DNA of 64,000 nucleotides from Thereva unica (taxonomy: Eukaryota > Arthropoda > Insecta > Diptera > Therevidae): the NCBI GenBank assembly GCA_949987705.1, contig OX465281.1:255908542-255972541 (forward strand). Reading direction: 5' to 3'. Below are positions 24,141-34,960 of the stretch, in pieces (within the stretch, counting starts at the first letter, position 1; every line of letters begins with the position of its first letter). The notes below the pieces were generated by a model. That model saw only the letters and a list, made by a program, of their open reading frames with translations, made no database searches and had not been told where the DNA came from. The position numbers and the translations under genes were made by a program.

Positions 24141-25146
24141 TAGAGATGCGCCGAAAGTTCGGCCGAATATTCGTATTCGGTATATTCGGCGTATTTTTTA
24201 ATGTTCGTATTCGGCCGAATATTCGGTTTATTTGCCGAATAATTACCGAATATTTAAATAGTATTATTTTAAGAGCTACATATGTTAAAGAGGAGAGAAT
24301 CCTTTCACGAGTCGACAGAAACGAGACCGATTTGAAACTAGTTTGCAACTGCTTGCGTACGACCGTTCTTGCCGGGTGGAAGCAATATCAAGCTTGCGCT
24401 TGCGAACTTGCGTTGCATTCAGCCACCAACCCTTTATTTCGTAGTGGCATTTCATCCCGACATAACCCCGAAAATCTAAGAAACGAGTATATGATTGTGT
24501 GTGCTATGTCGAATGCGGCAATATAGAAAAAGTTGAAAGTAGACCGACATTTGCGCTGCATGCATTCCTTTCATGGAATATTCCGTCAAGTCGCATTTAA
24601 ATACACACACTTCTATATAGTCTGCCACCGAATGCATCGAACGTACCCGTACGCTTGGAAATGTCACCAGTTTCAGTTGCGTGTCAATTGTACGTGTCAA
24701 AGTTTATTGAACAAAATCTTCGTGACACAGAACACCGATTGATGAAAAATCAGTTGCGCTTGTGTGTGGACAAAGGGTTAATTTTGGTTGCAAACTGGTT
24801 GTGAGCGTGATAATGGTGAAACCAGTTTGAAACTGGGATTGTAAATCCGTCGACCCATGCGCGTAGGGCCTCAATGTTTATGGAATTCTTGTTTTAGTCC
24901 CTTATTTTTTGGAGATAATTATATCACGCGAGAAATTGCAATAAAAGAAAGAGCGGCGCATTGACTGAGCGAGCCGAGCTAGCGCGAAGTGCTCAAGGGG
25001 TGGGCGAACGCTGCTACTCGCAGATCGCTTCACCGACCTATATGAACTGCGCAAAAATGAACCGAATAATTCGGCCGAATGTTCGGTTCGGTACAGTTTT
25101 GACCGAATATTCGTATTCGGTTGAACCTATATTCGGCGCATCTCTA
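24141..25146. mobile_element. hAT element, nonautonomous
   Basis: 1006 bp with ends TAGAGATGCGCCGAA and the complementary TTCGGCGCATCTCTA. Near-identical 8-bp flanks are GTACAAAC (24133-24140) and GTACAAGT (25147-25154). TAGAG-type ends and 8-bp duplications are typical of the Ac/hobo branch of hAT. Both subterminal regions are packed with CGAATATTCG palindromes and TTCGG motifs, possible transposase binding sites. No transposase frame; the open frame 24038-24526 crosses the left boundary and is not a gene. Confidence 0.85.
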
Positions 25147-25443
25147 GTACAAGTCATGTAAATATTTGTAATAGACTTGACAGTTCGATATTGTAGAAAA
25201 ATTTCTATTGCAGTAGACTTTCGTGTTACGAACTATAGACTTTGAGTCTATTCGACTTTAACTCTATGGGAAATAGACTCTCGAGATAAGCCCAAAATTG
25301 TGTCTGAGTGTGTCTGGAGGGAATCATGACGTCACCTGCAAGCCACGGCCTGTCGGGCGGATACCTGATGTCCTCATCCTACAGTCAGACTGAGTATTGT
25401 GTGGCTTTTGTCGGGCCGTGCCTGCCGACGATCTGTAAGTGAA

Positions 25444-25921
25444 TTTTTTTATGTGTTAGACTAGAGGCTTAGGGAAAGCCCCCTTTGTACTGTTCGACAA
25501 TCTATTTTTTTCGTATAGAATGTCGAACAGTAGCTCTAGCCGGAAGATAGAGAGTAGAAAGAGAGAAAAAAGTAGGAAGGAGCTGCCCCAACCTAGCCGC
25601 GATATTTTTATTCCACCTACTTCGAACCATTTCACGGCTCTGGTATCGGGGCATTTGAGAAACAACTCGCTGGAGTGTTATGCCTCATGAAACGAGTTGA
25701 ATCTCATCAGCCAACCGATGACATGCGCTTGGTGGAGCGGGGAAATGCTAGCGAAGGCTATGACAGGAGGAATCAGGAATGTAAAGAGGGGAGAAGAAAG
25801 AAGGAAAGTTATTTGGGTGGGGAAGTGGAAAAGGCGAAGGACCGTGGGGCTGGCCGGTATTCGAACCCGGGACCTCTGGGATAGTAGTCAGGCGCCTTAC
25901 CCCTAGGCTGCCGAAGCCCCC
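25444..25921 (-). mobile_element. tRNA-derived SINE with LINE-A-like tail
   Basis: On the minus strand the element opens with a tRNA-like head (about 25921-25846). It has an A-box-like CGGCAGCCTAGGGGTAAGG and a B-box-like GGGTTCGAATACC, the internal RNA polymerase III promoter. A body of about 350 bp follows, including a 15-bp hairpin (25490-25530). The 3' end reads GTACAAAGGGGG, then CTAACACATAAAAAAA. That tail resembles LINE-A (GTACAAAGGGTG, then GTCACATAAAAA), suggesting mobilisation by LINE-A. The tRNA head pairs imperfectly and gives no clean anticodon stem, so it is not a functional tRNA gene. Confidence 0.75.
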
Positions 25922-26124
25922 CCCCGAGGAATGGGGGTCTTTAGTGGATAAATATGTTTTACTTAATTTAACCCAGTTTTCTATCAATTTTACACTGTTT
26001 CTTGAGGAACAAAATTACGTGATATTTTCCGAGGCCCCACCCCCCTCTCCTCCACGTGAGATCGGGTGAGATTTGGCTTGACCCCTACCCCCTTAACGCC
26101 TCACGTAATTAATGGACGACCGAG

Positions 26125-28388
26125 TATTCTGAAATAACAACATTCTGAAATAAACCACGAAATATACCAAATAGAAAAAGAAACTATTTTTTTCTAAAAA
26201 CCGTCTGATCCAGGTGTACTTGAGGCTCTGCCCTCTCTGTTAATGAAAATTAAAAATTATGTTAAAAAAATTCAAAGGCCAAAAAGGGCAACCTTGACCG
26301 CAAACCCAGCCTACAAATAAGTACAAAAAGCCGGGACCGAAAAAAAATATTATGCAAATTTTAAAACCGCTTTTTTAATTCGTTCATCCCCGTGTCGACC
26401 AATGGGTCCAGAATTCAAAGCAAGAAAAGGAACGTGGGCCACACTAAAAACGGCTGTCGCCTGAAAATTTGAATAATGCACAAAACTCAAAAGGATATGA
26501 CCATTCTAAAATGAATCCTTAAAAACACTAAAGAGCTTTCCGGTGTAGTCCTGTCGGTGGGCGCCTGGTTTTGTGCCCAAAACACCGCTGTCCTGGTCCC
26601 TTGCGACTGTCAATTTCATTTTGTGGGATTCAACTAACTTCAGGATAATAACGTTTTGGTGGTGTGTTTGTGTGTGTGTGTGTGCGGCCTGGTAAGGTTT
26701 TAACAACAGACTTTATCCTATTAAGGCTCATTTTTTGGTCTTGCTCCTTTATTCTCCCAATTACTTTAGTGGAAGGTCAGTTGCCTTTTGTCTGAAGGAA
26801 GAAGGGAAAAAGAATATTTAAGTACACACACACACAAGAAAACTTTTACCTAGGATTTATTGTAAATTAGTTTTGCACTTTTTTCTGGCCTTGGCTTCTT
26901 GATAATGAGGATAACGAGACCACTTAATCAAGGATAATGAGGGCAACTTTAATCATGATACTCAAATCTCGAACTCCTGTCTGGTCTAAATGGAAGAAGG
27001 AGATTTGGCCGAGATTTGTGCTGTTTTGTTTAGTCTCATGCTAATGCTTATCTTATTCACAAAACGGTGTTCCCACGAGAATCGACCAGGAAATTAATTA
27101 AACTAAGGGTCAAGAGGTTTGCCAGGAAAAGGACCTCCCCGGGGCTGGGTGGAAAGTGTTCACCGAAAGTTTACAGGAAACCTAAGAGGATTACTCTGCT
27201 GATGAATTATTACTCTTATTGTTATTACCTTTTCTCCACTTTGTCTTTTGTTCATTCTTAATTCATCATGAGGGAAATTCCCTAAGTATACGGAAGCGCA
27301 CCTGGATGTACCCTCTTACGAGAAAAGGCGCTCTCGCTCAAGTGGAATATTTCACGAGGAGTCTTCATTACGTTTTCTTGGAAATTGGAAAATCTTTCAA
27401 GTTCAGCTCTTTTTGTGTAGACTTCTTTTCTTAATTACTTCCAATTATGGGATTTTCGCAATTATGCCAGGACAGGTACAGTGATGATGTGGAATCGTAT
27501 TATGTCTTCCTGAGTGGACTTTCCTCATGAAACATGCAAAACTTTAATCAGCAGAAAAACTCTCTGTTCAATTCTTTTTCTTGTTTTGATTCTCGGAAAA
27601 TTTTAAGGACATTTCAAGGGTCGTTTGTAAGTCCTTATTTCTAATAACATAATCCGATTGATTTCTTTTTTCAGTAAGTACTTTTTTGTATAAACGGAAC
27701 TGGCTAGTGTGCGCGACCTGGCTTTGGCTACTTACAAAAGTAAACAATTATTTCTCTCATTCGTCTCTCTATGGCTACAGACACCAACTTCCCCTTGTGG
27801 CCCCCATGGCCAAATCTTAATGCTAGCCATCTCCATATCTAAGCGCTAGAGAGAGATCCTCCTTTGTTGGCTAGGTAGTCGGCTTTCTCGTTTGCATCTT
27901 TGCTCTTACGTCCGGAAACTTATGCCTTGTACCAAACCTATCTAATATACCTTAGCTTTACATGGTTCCGTGGAGCGCATTACCACCGAGTCTGCAGCTG
28001 TTATAGAGTCTTATCCATCCAAGAAAATTCCAATGATACATTTCTGCATAAGTTCGAGGTTCATTGTCCGGATCCCCAGTACCTCCGATTGAAAGTTAGA
28101 AGGGGCGTCGAAAGGTTACAGTAATCATCAAAAATCATCAAAAATCACCAATGAACAACAGTTTCGGAGATATAAGCTAATCTATGTTTTGTTTTATGGA
28201 TATCGAGTGTAAATTGTGATATGGTTTCGGGTGGGTCCAAAAGGGGGTTTAAAAATTCATCGAAAGCCGGCTACGGGCAACGGTTTCCAAGCTATAAGCA
28301 ATATTGTGCCTTTTAGCAGATCTAATTCACCTGTCTCACGCCCACCGATGTTTTGGAGCCGTTGGTGAATATTTAGGCTTGATCCACA
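26125..28388. other. No gene recognised
   Basis: Contains a (GT)n microsatellite at about 26661-26687 and a shorter (CA)n run near 26824. From about 28076 the sequence may be downstream of the Gypsy integrase on the minus strand but is too decayed to assign. Confidence 0.4.
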
Positions 28389-28389
28389 A

Positions 28390-28658
28390 TGTTACGCCAG
28401 TCTTGGTCTATCATTGCATTCGCCTGTGGTTGTTACGGGGATGATTTGTTTTTCTTTATGCCTAATACCTTTCCTAATTCCTTGAAAAGCGTAGACTCGA
28501 ACTGTCGCCCTTGGTCCGTTATTATCTCCTTCGGCGTGCTAAACCTTGCGATCCAACCTGATTCAAATGCCATCGCTACCGTTTTCGTAGCGATGTACTG
28601 CACGGGAACCACTTTTGGCAAATCTTGTACCCTGGAAAATGCACGTCAGTGCATAAGT
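28390..28658 (-). pseudogene. Gypsy-type integrase core, fragment
   Basis: Minus-strand frame 28433-28621 encodes part of an LTR-retrotransposon integrase catalytic core. VPVQYIATKTVAMAF is followed by FSTPKEIITDQGRQFES, in which the TDQG aspartate is a conserved catalytic position. A frameshift lies at its upstream end and another after the core. The preceding integrase sequence lies beyond 30535, separated by the inserted LINE-A copy. This is an old, inactive copy. Confidence 0.85.
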
Positions 28659-30534
28659 GTAACTTCCATTAAGAAGAATTTTACCTCTTCCTCAACCCCT
28701 CCATTCATTAATGGAAAGGAGGTGATAACAGAAAGCAAATCCAAGCCCGATTTACGGGCATCTCTGTTCGCCTCAAATTCTTCGTTACCTGAAGCTGATT
28801 CGTCACCACCGGTCCTCGATCACAACGCCCATTCAATGGACGGAATTTTCTTCAGGACACGAGAGGTGTATAAATGTCTCAAAGAGCTTGACGTCAATAA
28901 ATCCACTGGCCCCGATAATATTCCCCCTATGGTACTCAAAAAGTGTGCCTCACCCTTGGCTAAACCTCTGCGCAAACTCTTTGCCTTGTCACATTTCTCC
29001 GGAGTTTATCCAAACTCTTGGAAACTAGCTCATGTTCAGCCCATTCCAAAAAAAGGTGAAGCCAGCGACCCTTTAAACTACCGCCCAATAGCAATAACTT
29101 CTGTTCTCTCCAAAGTTATGGAGACAATAATCAATAGAAGGTTGATGAAATATCTAGAATCTAACCAAATTATTCACAACAGGCAGTACGGATTTAGACC
29201 AAAAAGGTCTACTGGCGACCTTCTTGTGTGCCTAACTGAACACATTAACCAAAGCATCCATGGCTTCGGTGAGTCTGGTCTGGTTGTTCTAGATATCTCC
29301 AAGACCTTCGACAGAGTATGGCATCCCGCTCTGCTGTCGAAACTCCAAGCTATTGGTATTGACTCAGTTCTAAGGAACTGGATTGAGAGCTTTCTTTCTG
29401 GCCGTTCAATCAAGGTAGTATTAGATGGCGTTGAATCCAACCCTCTTTCCATTTCGGCCGGCGTCCCCCAAGGGGCGATTCTCTCCCCTACTCTCTTTCT
29501 GATATTCATTAATGATCTGCTTTCAATCCCCTCCAATCCACTTCATAATTTTGCCGATGACGGTACTTTGCGTTACTCATACCCCTCCGACAACACAGGA
29601 CAAGCAAGTGCCAGACCTTGTCTCTCTGAACGCGAACTCTTGTCCAACTCTCTTAACGCGGATATTCAACTCATTCTTGATTGGGGCCGCAAGAATCGTG
29701 TCGAGTTCAATGAAACCAAAACTAAGTACTGTCTATTCTCCACTAAAACCTGCACCAACCGTCCCTCCATTTCAGTGGGCGAGGATAATATAACTGCTGA
29801 TCCATATCTTAACATCCTCGGCATGACTCTATCCAACGTTTTGCGATGGAATAATCACATACTCCAAGTCACCAAACAAGCGTATCAATGCCTCGGCTTC
29901 CTCAAGAGATGCAAGTTTCTCCTTCATCCAGCTGCCTTGGCTATAATCTACAAGTCCTACATTCGGCCCCGCCTTGAATACAACTCGTATATCTGGGCGG
30001 GCGCCCCTAAAACCACCTTGGCTTGGCTAGACAAGGTGCAAACCCGCGCTATCAAACTCATTGGCGATAGCACCCTTTGCATTGATCCTTTAAGCCACCG
30101 TAGGAATGTAGCAGCACTCAGCAAGTTTTACCGCTATTTTCATAGCGACTGCTCCACTGAAATCAAAAACCTCCTGCCCACACGGCAATTTTTTTCCCGC
30201 AACACAAGACTAGCCAACGCGGCTCACCCCTTCACCCTTCAGCCCTCCCCTTCACGCACATTACGTTTTAGCAGTTTGTTTATGAATAGAACAACTCGAT
30301 TGTGGAACTCTCTTCCGCAGTCGGTGTTTCCGAACTCATATAACATCTCAGAGTTCCAACGCAAGGTTCATCGACATCTACTCATGCACGCTCCAGACCC
30401 CTAACCTATCCTATTTCATATTTCCTTTAGATCAAGCTTACTACTATACATACATTGTACCATGACTTGCAAGACATGACGGACTAGTAGTACAAAGGGT
30501 GACTCCTAAGCTTCATCTTGCCACAAAAAAAAAA
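28659..30534 (+). mobile_element. LINE-A copy, 5'-truncated, inside Gypsy integrase
   Basis: Homology to the intact element starts at GTAACTTCCATTAAGAAG, which corresponds to about 49959 there. It continues to a 3' UTR ending GCCACAAAAAAAAAA at 30534. The frame is open for the whole reverse transcriptase: SAGVPQGAILSP lies near residue 358 and FADD at residues 388-391 of a 671-codon frame. The first roughly 90 codons of that frame (28389-28658) are antisense integrase DNA, so the true LINE portion starts after them. The endonuclease is absent. The usual target duplication is not evident. Confidence 0.9.
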
Positions 30535-31640
30535 CCTTCGCTGCCAGACAAGGGCCCCACTAAGGACAGGTGGACGTGTTGGAGCCATTCCTCCAATTGC
30601 GGAAAGTCTGAAATCGGGCTTCTCACGTGTTATTGCAACCTTGCTCCTTTCACATTCTAAACAAAACTGCGACCACATCCGGCAGTCCTTCTTCATGCTC
30701 GGCCACTCCTCAACCCCCGTATACGACAAATTATGCTTTGCGTCAAACACCTTTCGGCGGCGCCCTTTTGGTATGAAGGGGAGTATCTTGATAGTGGACG
30801 TGTCACAGTACAAGCCTTTTCCGCTTGTCAGTTCACACCTGGCTCTAGTTCTTCATCCTCGGTAAACTGGCCAATGTAGCTCAAGCGGCTGACCTGCCTG
30901 GGTGAAGCGCTTTCTGAGTTCTGCTGGAATGCAAATACAAGAGGTTTATGGTCTGTCAATAATGTAAAACGTCTGCCCTCAAATAAGTATTGGAAATGCT
31001 TCACTGCAGCGTATGCGCTTAGGAGTTCTCTTTCATAAGCACTATACCTTTCTTCCGTCGACGACAACTTTCTCGAAAAAAAAGTCCCATTTTTGCCATC
31101 CTTGGCAATCCTCTTCTGAACAACCGCATCTATAGCTGTATCTGACGCATCTATCACGAACGGTCTGGAACAGTGGTCATCCTCCTATAATCCCCGCATG
31201 GTCTGCCGTCACCGATGCTCTTATTTACCATGTGTATCGGGCTGGACCAATTACTCGGTGACGGAAGGCATGAGCATGTCTTGAAATTCCTACTTTCCGG
31301 ACTTCAGCTGCTCCGGAGAAAGTCATCTGGCCCTCGAATGAAATGAACCACACGATGCTTAACCTCTGTGACTGAGTTGGGCTTTGTGAAGTTTTCGACT
31401 CTCCTCAGCACACGATGTAAGACCGCGCGTAGTGCTTTCAGCTGCATACTACACTCATTGCATATACGTTTGTACCTTTATCTATTAATTTATCTTCTTT
31501 TACGTCGGCCAGCAGATTAAATTCCACGAGGAAGTGTGATCCAATTATGGGCTCCGATACACGAGCAATAACAAAAAGCCAAGTGAAAGTCCTACGGAGT
31601 CCCAAGTCGAGTTGAATCAACTTCAGCAACCTCCTCTATC
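30535..31640 (-). pseudogene. Gypsy-type pol relic: protease, RT edge, RNase H, integrase N-terminus
   Basis: Reading the minus strand from right to left, a retropepsin tail comes first (31438-31629: LDLGLRRTFTWLFVIA, then FLVEFNLLADVK). The start of reverse transcriptase follows (near 31230: SNWSSPIHMV, then GDGRPCGDYRR). The sequence then passes directly to RNase H (30828-31157), with DASD, YERELLS and TDHKPL marking its acidic residues. The integrase zinc-binding region and start of the core follow (30540-30813). The RT palm with its catalytic aspartates is missing, so the copy carries a large internal deletion. No long terminal repeats were delimited. Confidence 0.85.
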
Positions 31641-33660
31641 TTATCCGCCATCTCTGCAAGCCTACCAATGTCCTAATTCACGTTGGTTGCCAAAATCACT
31701 GCAACCAAAGCGTGTTCAAAACCACGGCAGAGATACCATTGGCTACCAACTCCCTCATTTGGTTTCACAGCTGCGTTGGCTTCCTTCCTCCGAAGCAGAT
31801 GTCAGATGTTGCAATCGCCGTTGCTCCGAGTTTTGACACGCAGCAAGACTGTGCTCGCATACTACGGGGTACGAGAGTATAATAATATTGCGTATTATGC
31901 TGAGTTATTCCACTCGTGTGGAACTGGGCGGCTCGAGTATGGCTATTGTACACTACTGGAAAAATGGCAAAATACTCGTAACTCAACTCAGTAATAAAAA
32001 CAAAACGTATATTTAACTAACCCAGAAACCGTTGGGAACTTCGCTTCCAATGAGAGCTCCCTAGAGAGCTTACTTCCAATGAGAGCTCCCTGGAGATTCC
32101 GTTCCTGTCCGTTTGACGAAGGATCTGGGGTTTAGTTGGTCCCTTACCACAAACGTCCACTAAGAGTCTTTACTCAGCCAACCGCTCTCCGCCTGCACGA
32201 TCCGCTTCCGCACTGGGGGTCACCACTTTGAAGATGGGTCGCCGTCTTTCGGGCACCGGAGAAATGCAGCAAAGTCCTTCTAGCATCTGTGAGGATCTGG
32301 GCTGTCCTTCGGGAATCTATACTTGAAAACTAAAACGAGAGTGGGCCTCTGTCGGTATAATATAAAAGCTGGCTGAAATACTATTTCTATCGATATCTCC
32401 ATGTTTATTAATTGATGCCACAGTTTTTGACCTTATCATATCACGCCAAGGTTGTTTTTGCCCCACTAGCTTTGTATAATCAAGTTGTACTCGAACATGG
32501 AATGTGGAACTCTTAGAGAGTGTGGTCATGAAACCAAGCCTTTTAGTGTGATCCAAAGTAGTAGACAAATGAATTCCAAGCTTGAAGTCCACTTCTGTGG
32601 AAGTTAACATGGGATTTGTCCTGATCATACTTCGTAGCACTTCGTCATTGACATCTGGTGGCCTTTATGATCTGGGTTCATCTTTCAACGAAACATCACC
32701 CAATCGAAATATCGCAAACCATCTTTGACATAGTTGAGCTGTTACTGCGTGCTCTCCAAATACATCCCACAAGTTTTTTCTGCCTCCATCGCGTTATTCC
32801 TTTTTTGGAACTCATACAACATACAATGTCTTAAGTGCACGTTTACTTTACTCATGTATACCACATAGAATTGCCATATCTATGGTATCTATTTCATTAA
32901 AGTTTGTCATCTATATAAAATCACAAAACGTATACACATTCGGAAACTATAAAGGGATGGTCTTGTATTGGACACCTTGATAAATACTTATGTTGATGGT
33001 AGTTTCAGAATTCCCACTTGAAACTAGAGTACTAAGTAGGTAAACTTCCATCAGTTCGAAAAAAGAACAACAATCATAACTTATTGCCACTGTAAGAAGT
33101 TTCAACTGAATCTCATGGTAGATAGCAATGACTACTCACGACATAACCACCACCATCTTTATAGTATACATCACTCAGCAAATGGCAGGAAACGATTTGT
33201 CATCGACATTATAGCAGATATCGGTGAAATTGACACCTGCAAAACACACCTCACACGCCCAGCTCTGCCATCGTACGTCAGTCAAGTGTAAGATCCAATA
33301 TTGTTTATCAGCACTATAAATTCCCGATGTTGTCAGTATCACCTTCTGCAGAAATATATATCCAAGCACTTTAAACCAGAGCAAAAATAGAAGAGTAGTA
33401 ACACCGTCTGAGGTGGCAGAAATTTCCCCCAAACGTTGGCGGGAATTGAAAGGTGAGAATTTCATGTTGATTAAGGGTTCTCGATTTTTGTGAAAATCGA
33501 TACTTTAAAACAATGGCGTTGTGTATTCGGTATTGCATTAATCTTTTTCTATAGATAATTTTTTAAAAGACTTGCAAGGTATTTTATAAGGTCTCAAAGC
33601 AATCAGGTTATGAGGCTAGATCCGAAAGTTAATTCCTTAAAAAACTCGAGTTTTCTTTAA
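31641..33660. other. No gene recognised; possible Gypsy gag remnant at left
   Basis: 31641-31850 may belong to the end of the Gypsy gag region but is not recognisable. Minus-strand frames at 32317-32640 (107 codons) and 33175-33465 (96 codons) have no firm similarity. Confidence 0.35.
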
Positions 33661-33669
33661 GTTTAAATG

Positions 33670-33960
33670 TTCTCTTTATCTTCGGGACAATCTGGCTTGA
33701 ACAGTGGATCGTCCAGCCCGAAGTAATGCAGGTATGCCTTATAACCTCAATGCCCACTCAAGGACAGCTTACGACAGTACAGTACCTAACTTCTCCATTT
33801 ACCTGGATTTTCTTTGAGTCTATAGATCCATCGGCACTTAGTAGACTGGTTAGTCCCACATCCTTTGCCATGCTGCTATGTATGTACTGACTGCGGCGTA
33901 TAGTCTGCCACAGTTTCCTGGGCGCTCCCTTGCATATTAGGAAAAACTTTTACTATCTAC
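33670..33960 (-). pseudogene. R1/Jockey-like LINE C-terminal fragment
   Basis: The minus strand reads, with stops, a pattern resembling the C-terminal region of R1/Jockey-type proteins: SGH, then YKAYLHYFGLDDPLFKPDC. Upstream on the minus strand is RLYAAVSTYIAAWQRMW. The RT part of what may be the same insertion lies at 34600-34960, separated by a foldback repeat. Confidence 0.5.
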
Positions 33961-34024
33961 CGCAAGATGGGAGTCATTTCTGTCCAAGAAACATGTTCTT
34001 TCATCGGACGCTCGAAAGTAGTGA

Positions 34025-34145
34025 TAGGCAAACGCAAGAACAAGACAAGACTAGTATAGTCTTAGTCTTTTACAGTTAGTCTTGGTCTTAGTCATGCTAA
34101 ATGTGCAAGACCAAGTCAAGACAAGCCTTCAAGACCAAGACTACA
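34025..34145. repeat. AAGAC/GTCTT-rich palindromic tract
   Basis: Closely spaced AAGACCAAG and CTTGGTCTTAG motifs in both orientations can fold into several hairpins. It lies at the left edge of the repeat block 34.2-34.6 kb. Confidence 0.5.
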
Positions 34146-34199
34146 TTGTCTCGCTGCTGTTCACACTGGTCTTGCCTTAAATAGGACCTCTCATGATAA

Positions 34200-34600
34200 G
34201 GAACACACAGGCCGTTGGCAGGCCATGGGCTAAAGGTTTCTCGCCTTGAGGCCAATTATCACCACACCCTTACAGGCCCCCGGCCTGCCGTGATCTGCAG
34301 TCTAGGAAAACTGACAAAAATCTTTGGGTGCGGGGAGATATCCTCAGTCCGTGCCTGTAGATCTGTACTTCTATTCAGTCTGTAGTCTTCTTTGAGGCCA
34401 TGAACTTTTTTGAATTTGAATTAACAAACGGCTACTTTAAACTGTCGTCTTTGCATGTAAACCTGAGGGGAATCATGAGGAGACCTGTAGTCCACGGCCT
34501 GTCAGGCGGTTGCCTCAAGTCCTCATATCTTAGTCAGACTGAGTAATGTGTTGGCTGGACTGAAAGGTAACGGCCTGCCGGCTGTATGTAAGTGAAGCGG
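34200..34600. repeat. Foldback repeat related to the 23.7-25.4 kb element
   Basis: Two blocks match the composite element at 23.56-26.12 kb. CTGCAGTCTAGGAAAACTGA corresponds to 23801, and AGTCAGACTGAGTA with surrounding bases corresponds to about 25383. This copy lacks the hairpin MITE and the hAT and so is an empty-site version. GGCCTGCCG motifs in both orientations flank it. Confidence 0.65.
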
Positions 34601-34960
34601 GCCCTTATAGTGGCAGCATCCGCGTGCGGTATGTGCCAAGTGCATTCCGATGTTGAGCCTTAGGGTAATCATGACTTCCAGATACCTAAATGCTGGGAGT
34701 GGATGATCTGGTCAGCTGCCATTATAGTAGCGTTCTTGAGCCAAGTCCTTATATCTTTCGGAAATATCTACACTCCGTCAAATCGCTTTCCTACTACCGC
34801 TGCCCCTATGTCACCCGACAGCGACAATTCTTACGGAAAGCCTAGCGTCAGTACTTCATCATCCATAATGATCCACAGGAGGGGCCCTATGACAGAGCCT
34901 TGGAGGACTCCGCAAGTGGTCCTGTACTCCCACTTTTATTCGTCTAACTTACGTCGGTGC
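34600..34960 (-). pseudogene. R1-like reverse transcriptase fragment
   Basis: The minus strand reads, with one stop, TTCGV followed by QGSVIGPLLWIIMYDEVL. This is the RT motif B region of R1/Jockey-type LINEs. The FADD-type catalytic motif that should follow is not recognisable. The element is inactive. Confidence 0.65.

Larger units (their letters stand above)
23561..26124. mobile_element. Composite inverted-repeat element with three nested insertions
   Basis: The left end CGGTCGTCCATAAATTACAT is matched in inverse at the right by ACGTAATTAATGGACGACCG, a terminal repeat type common in arthropod genomes. The element is expanded by a 100-bp hairpin MITE (23872-23971), a 1006-bp hAT (24141-25146) and a SINE (25444-25921). 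Internal segments recur at 34.29-34.60 kb, giving empty-site comparisons. The original element would have been about 1 kb. No transposase was seen, so its superfamily is unassigned. Confidence 0.65.

Noticed and set aside
24038..24526. Long plus-strand open frame (162 codons) overlapping a 151-codon minus-strand frame
   Set aside because: It crosses the left boundary of the hAT element at 24141, so it joins unrelated sequences and cannot be an original gene.
25675..25906. Two plus-strand frames of 69 codons
   Set aside because: They lie antisense over the tRNA-like head and body of the SINE; the apparent peptide is read through the B box.
25846..25921. Functional tRNA gene on the minus strand
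   Set aside because: A- and B-box-like motifs are present, but the acceptor and anticodon stems do not pair cleanly, and the sequence runs on into a SINE body and poly-A tail.
33175..33465. Immunoglobulin-domain exon (ILTTSGIYSADKQYW resembles neuronal Ig proteins)
   Set aside because: The similarity covers only a few positions and the expected disulfide and tryptophan spacing is not met. Not enough to call.
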